Part shown: positions 14,092 through 16,073 of the stretch, one piece after another | How the letters are laid out: each line of letters starts with the position of its first letter | Numbering within the stretch: the stretch's first letter is position 1 | Assembly: GCA_041493035.1 (NCBI GenBank) | Contig: JBGPYB010000110.1 | Coordinates: 1-16,073 of the forward strand | Direction: 5' to 3' | Source: JBGPYB01 sp041493035 | GTDB taxonomy: Bacteria; Acidobacteriota; Vicinamibacteria; Fen-336 | Length of the DNA stretch: 16,073 nucleotides | Notes under the pieces: generated by a model | The model's database searches: none | The model's input: only the letters and a program-made list of their open reading frames with translations | What the model was told of the DNA's origin: nothing | Made by a program: the position numbers and the translations under genes

Positions 14092-15183
14092 ATGCTCTAC
14101 CACCTGCTCTACCACTTCCACCACGAGATCTCCCCGCTCAACGTGGTGCGCTACATCACCTTCCGAACGGCGGTGGCGAGCCTGACGGCGCTCTTCCTCG
14201 TCCTGGCGCTTGGGCCCTGGACCATCGAACGGCTCCGGGCCTTGCAGATCGGCCAGTACATCCGCGAGGAAGGGCCGCAGGGACACAAGGCGAAAGCCGG
14301 AACCCCGACCATGGGCGGCGTGCTGATCCTGGCCGGGATCCTCATCCCCACGCTTCTCTGGGGGGACCTGGCGAACCGCAACGTCTGGATCCTCATGCTC
14401 TCGACGCTGGCCTTCGGCGTGATCGGCTTCGCCGACGACTACATGAAGGTGGTGAAGAAGAGGAGCCTCGGGCTCTCGGCGCGGCGGAAGCTGTGGGGGC
14501 AGATCCTCGTGGGCCTCGTGCTTGGAAGCGCCCTCTACGTGCTTTCGCTGACGGAGCCGACACTCTACTCCACGCGTGTGCTCTTCCCGTTCTTCAAGAA
14601 CGTCATGCCGGACTTCTCGGCCTTCTACATCCTCTTCGCCGTTCTTGTGGTGGTCGCGTCGAGCAACTGCGTGAACCTGACCGACGGCCTCGACGGCCTG
14701 GCCATCGGTTCGACGCTGATCGCGGCGGCCGCCTTCACCGTCCTCGCCTACGTCACCGGTCATCGCGTCTTCTCGGAATACCTGGACGTCCTCTACCTGC
14801 CGGGCGCTGGGGAAGCCACGGTCTTCTGCGGGGCGATGGTCGGGGCGTCGATGGGCTTCCTCTGGTGGAACTGCTACCCGGCCCAGGTCTTCATGGGCGA
14901 CGTGGGGAGCCTCTCTCTGGGCGGAGCATTGGGGACGGTCGCCATCCTCATCAAGCAGGAGCTGCTGCTCTTTTCGGTGGGGGGGCTCTTCGTCGTCGAG
15001 GGGCTCTCGGTGATCCTACAGGTCGCGTCGTTCAAGCTCCGCGGCAAGCGGATCTTCCGCATGTCCCCCCTCCATCACCACTTCGAGCTGGTGGGATGGA
15101 AGGAGCCGCAGATCATCATCCGCTTCTGGATCGTCGCGTTCATGTTCGCGCTGTTCAGCCTTACCACCCTCAAGCTGAGGTAG
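14092..15183 (+). CDS. mraY: Phospho-MurNAc-pentapeptide transferase MraY
   Basis: The product is 363 aa, an integral membrane protein with about ten hydrophobic helices. MraY transfers phospho-MurNAc-pentapeptide to undecaprenyl phosphate, giving lipid I. Landmarks: GHKAKAGTPTMGG (64-76), FADDYMKVVKKRSLGLSARRKL (113-134) with D115/D116, NCVNLTDGLDGLAIG (192-206) with D198, PAQVFMGDVGSLSLGG (263-278) with D270, and the HHH motif in MSPLHHHFE (324-332). These Asp and His residues are the known Mg and substrate site. The start MLYHLLYHF with TFRTAVAS is characteristic of the family; TGAGG from the murF stop lies just upstream. Full length. Confidence 0.98.
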   Translation: MLYHLLYHFHHEISPLNVVRYITFRTAVASLTALFLVLALGPWTIERLRALQIGQYIREEGPQGHKAKAGTPTMGGVLILAGILIPTLLWGDLANRNVWILMLSTLAFGVIGFADDYMKVVKKRSLGLSARRKLWGQILVGLVLGSALYVLSLTEPTLYSTRVLFPFFKNVMPDFSAFYILFAVLVVVASSNCVNLTDGLDGLAIGSTLIAAAAFTVLAYVTGHRVFSEYLDVLYLPGAGEATVFCGAMVGASMGFLWWNCYPAQVFMGDVGSLSLGGALGTVAILIKQELLLFSVGGLFVVEGLSVILQVASFKLRGKRIFRMSPLHHHFELVGWKEPQIIIRFWIVAFMFALFSLTTLKLR

Positions 15184-15235
15184 CGAATGGACACTGCCAG
15201 GGAGACGCGGAGCCACGGAGAGGAATGAAGACCCC
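15184..15235. repeat. Inverted copy of the 8-bp-unit repeat, containing the murD ribosome site
   Basis: The 52-bp mraY-murD spacer contains GACGCGGA (15204-15211) and GCCACGGA (15212-15219) followed by GAGGA. Its reverse strand reads TCCGTGGC-TCCGCGTC, matching the repeat upstream of mraZ1. GGAGAGGA at 15217-15224 is the only Shine-Dalgarno candidate for the murD ATG at 15236 (spacing 11), so the repeat appears to provide it. Confidence 0.6.
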
Positions 15236-16073
15236 ATGGAGCTGGAGGGGAAATCCGCCGTGGTCGTCGGGCTCGCGCGGTCGGGGATCGCGGCGGCGCG
15301 CTTCCTCGCGGGGCGCGGGGCGCGGGTCGTGGCCACCGATCGGAAGCCGGCGGACGGGCTCCCGGAGGAAGCCTTGAGCCTGGCCCGCCAGGGTGTGGTC
15401 ATCGAGGTCGGCGGCCACACCGCGGCAGCCTTTGCGGGAGCCTCCATGGTCGTGGTGTCCCCCGGGGTTCCCTGGGACATGCCGGAGCTGGCGGCGGCCC
15501 GCCTCGCCGGCGTCCCTGTGATGGCCGAGTTGGAGCTGGCCTACCGGAACCTCGTCGGCTCGGTGGCGGCGGTGACTGGGACCAAGGGGAAGTCCACGAC
15601 CACGGCCGCCCTCGGCGCGATGCTGCGGGCGGCCGGGCTCGACGTGCGCGTGGGTGGGAACATCGGCGAGCCCCTCATAGGCCAGGTGGAGGGAGCGAAG
15701 GCCGACACGATCTTCGCGGTCGAGGCGTCGAGCTTCCAACTCGAGGGGATCGATACCTTCCGGCCGAAGGTCGCCGTCTTCCTGAACCTGTCGGCGGACC
15801 ATCTCGACCGTCACGCCAGCTTCGAGGACTACGCCCGCGCCAAGGGCCGGATCTTTCGCAATCAGACGAGTGACGACTGGGCCGTCGTCAACGCGGACGA
15901 CGAGGGTGTGCTGAGCCTCGCGCGGGGTTCGCGGGCGCGGCAGGTCTTGTTCAGCCCGGGAGACTCTGCCGCCCCTCTCCCTGTCGGCGACCGCAGCCCC
16001 CACCCCCCCCCCCACGCCCCCCGGGGGAGGGGGGCCGGTTGTGACCACGACAACCCCCGCGCCGGGCTCCCCC
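15236..16073 (+). CDS. murD: UDP-MurNAc-L-alanine:D-glutamate ligase MurD (3' end missing)
   Basis: The first 279 residues of about 450 are present; the frame is open to the window end. MurD adds D-Glu to UDP-MurNAc-L-Ala. Landmarks: N-terminal Rossmann motif KSAVVVGLARSGIAAARFL (6-24), VVVSPGVPWDMPEL (72-85), AELELAY, P-loop VAAVTGTKGKSTTTAALG (110-127, with Lys117 where Asn or Ser-Asn is commoner), VRVGGNIGEPL (138-147), EASSFQLEGI (163-172), NLSADHLDRHASFEDYARAK (184-203) with K203 the likely carbamyl-Lys, and WAVVNADDEGV. From about residue 245 the sequence becomes APLPVGDRSPHPPPHAPRGRG, which is not MurD-like. It is encoded by a G/C-rich repeat with an 11-C run, so the end is either an insertion or unreliable sequence. 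The start is set by GKSAVVVGL. Confidence 0.93.
   Translation, partial: MELEGKSAVVVGLARSGIAAARFLAGRGARVVATDRKPADGLPEEALSLARQGVVIEVGGHTAAAFAGASMVVVSPGVPWDMPELAAARLAGVPVMAELELAYRNLVGSVAAVTGTKGKSTTTAALGAMLRAAGLDVRVGGNIGEPLIGQVEGAKADTIFAVEASSFQLEGIDTFRPKVAVFLNLSADHLDRHASFEDYARAKGRIFRNQTSDDWAVVNADDEGVLSLARGSRARQVLFSPGDSAAPLPVGDRSPHPPPHAPRGRGAGCDHDNPRAGLP
15992..16036. repeat. G/C-rich palindromic repeat in murD, inverted relative to the ftsI copy
   Basis: The reverse complement reads GGCCCCCCTCCCCCGGGGGG, then a G-rich stretch ending GTGGGGGCTGCGG. The ftsI element has the same order: CCCCCTCTCCC, GGGAGAGGGGG, ATGGGGGTGAGGGCTGCGG. An 11-base C run (16003-16013) sits inside it. The window ends 37 bases later, as expected if assembly stopped at a repeat. 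Confidence 0.55.

Noticed and set aside
15225..15377. ATG at 15225 right after GGAGAGGA as an alternative gene start
   Set aside because: That frame gives MKTPWSWRGNPP with no homology and leaves the SD too close; the ATG at 15236 opens the MurD Rossmann motif.
1..16073. CRISPR arrays, tRNA/rRNA genes, transposase genes or a defence system
   Set aside because: No spaced direct repeats, tRNA-like cloverleaf or transposase motif was seen; the isolated Uma2 gene alone does not support a defence island.

Overview
The window is GC-rich, densely coded bacterial DNA. It carries most of a division and cell-wall (dcw) cluster on the + strand, preceded by unrelated metabolic genes. The organism is a Gram-negative-type bacterium that makes meso-diaminopimelate peptidoglycan: MurE has the DNPR motif, and there is an ApbE and a Fur. 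GC content, gene style and the dispersed intergenic repeats suggest Acidobacteriota or a similar environmental phylum. That placement is inference; no marker gene here settles it.

Layout. Positions 1-2494 hold a 5'-truncated fur, an apbE (FAD:protein FMN transferase) and a menC / N-succinylamino-acid-racemase family enolase, tightly packed on +. Positions 2495-2768 hold the C-terminal remnant of a membrane acyltransferase. Uma2 (2769-3302, +) and an M20D amidohydrolase (3486-4643, -) converge on a perfect 16-bp inverted repeat. The M20D gene is divergent from a membrane-anchored thioredoxin-like gene (4685-5263, +), which overlaps the tail of folC (5255-6550, -).

The dcw cluster starts after folC: mraZ1, mraZ2, rsmH, ftsL, ftsI (PBP with one PASTA domain), murE, murF, mraY and murD, which is cut by the window end. 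Four-base ATGA overlaps join rsmH/ftsL, ftsI/murE and murE/murF, so the genes are probably co-transcribed and translationally coupled. Their products make UDP-MurNAc-pentapeptide (MurD, MurE, MurF), transfer it to lipid (MraY) and build the septum (FtsL, FtsI). RsmH methylates 16S rRNA.

The most unusual feature is a tandem pair of divergent mraZ regulator genes. Each is preceded by its own three-unit, exactly 10-bp-phased GTG(T)GG array resembling MraZ boxes. The second array lies just downstream of a near-consensus sigma-70 promoter (TTGACA-17-TAGACT). Two dispersed repeat families also punctuate the cluster. One, built of 8-bp TCCGTGTC-like units, lies upstream of mraZ1 and, inverted, before murD, where it supplies the Shine-Dalgarno sequence. 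The other is a G/C-rich palindromic element read in frame inside ftsI and, inverted, inside murD at the window end.
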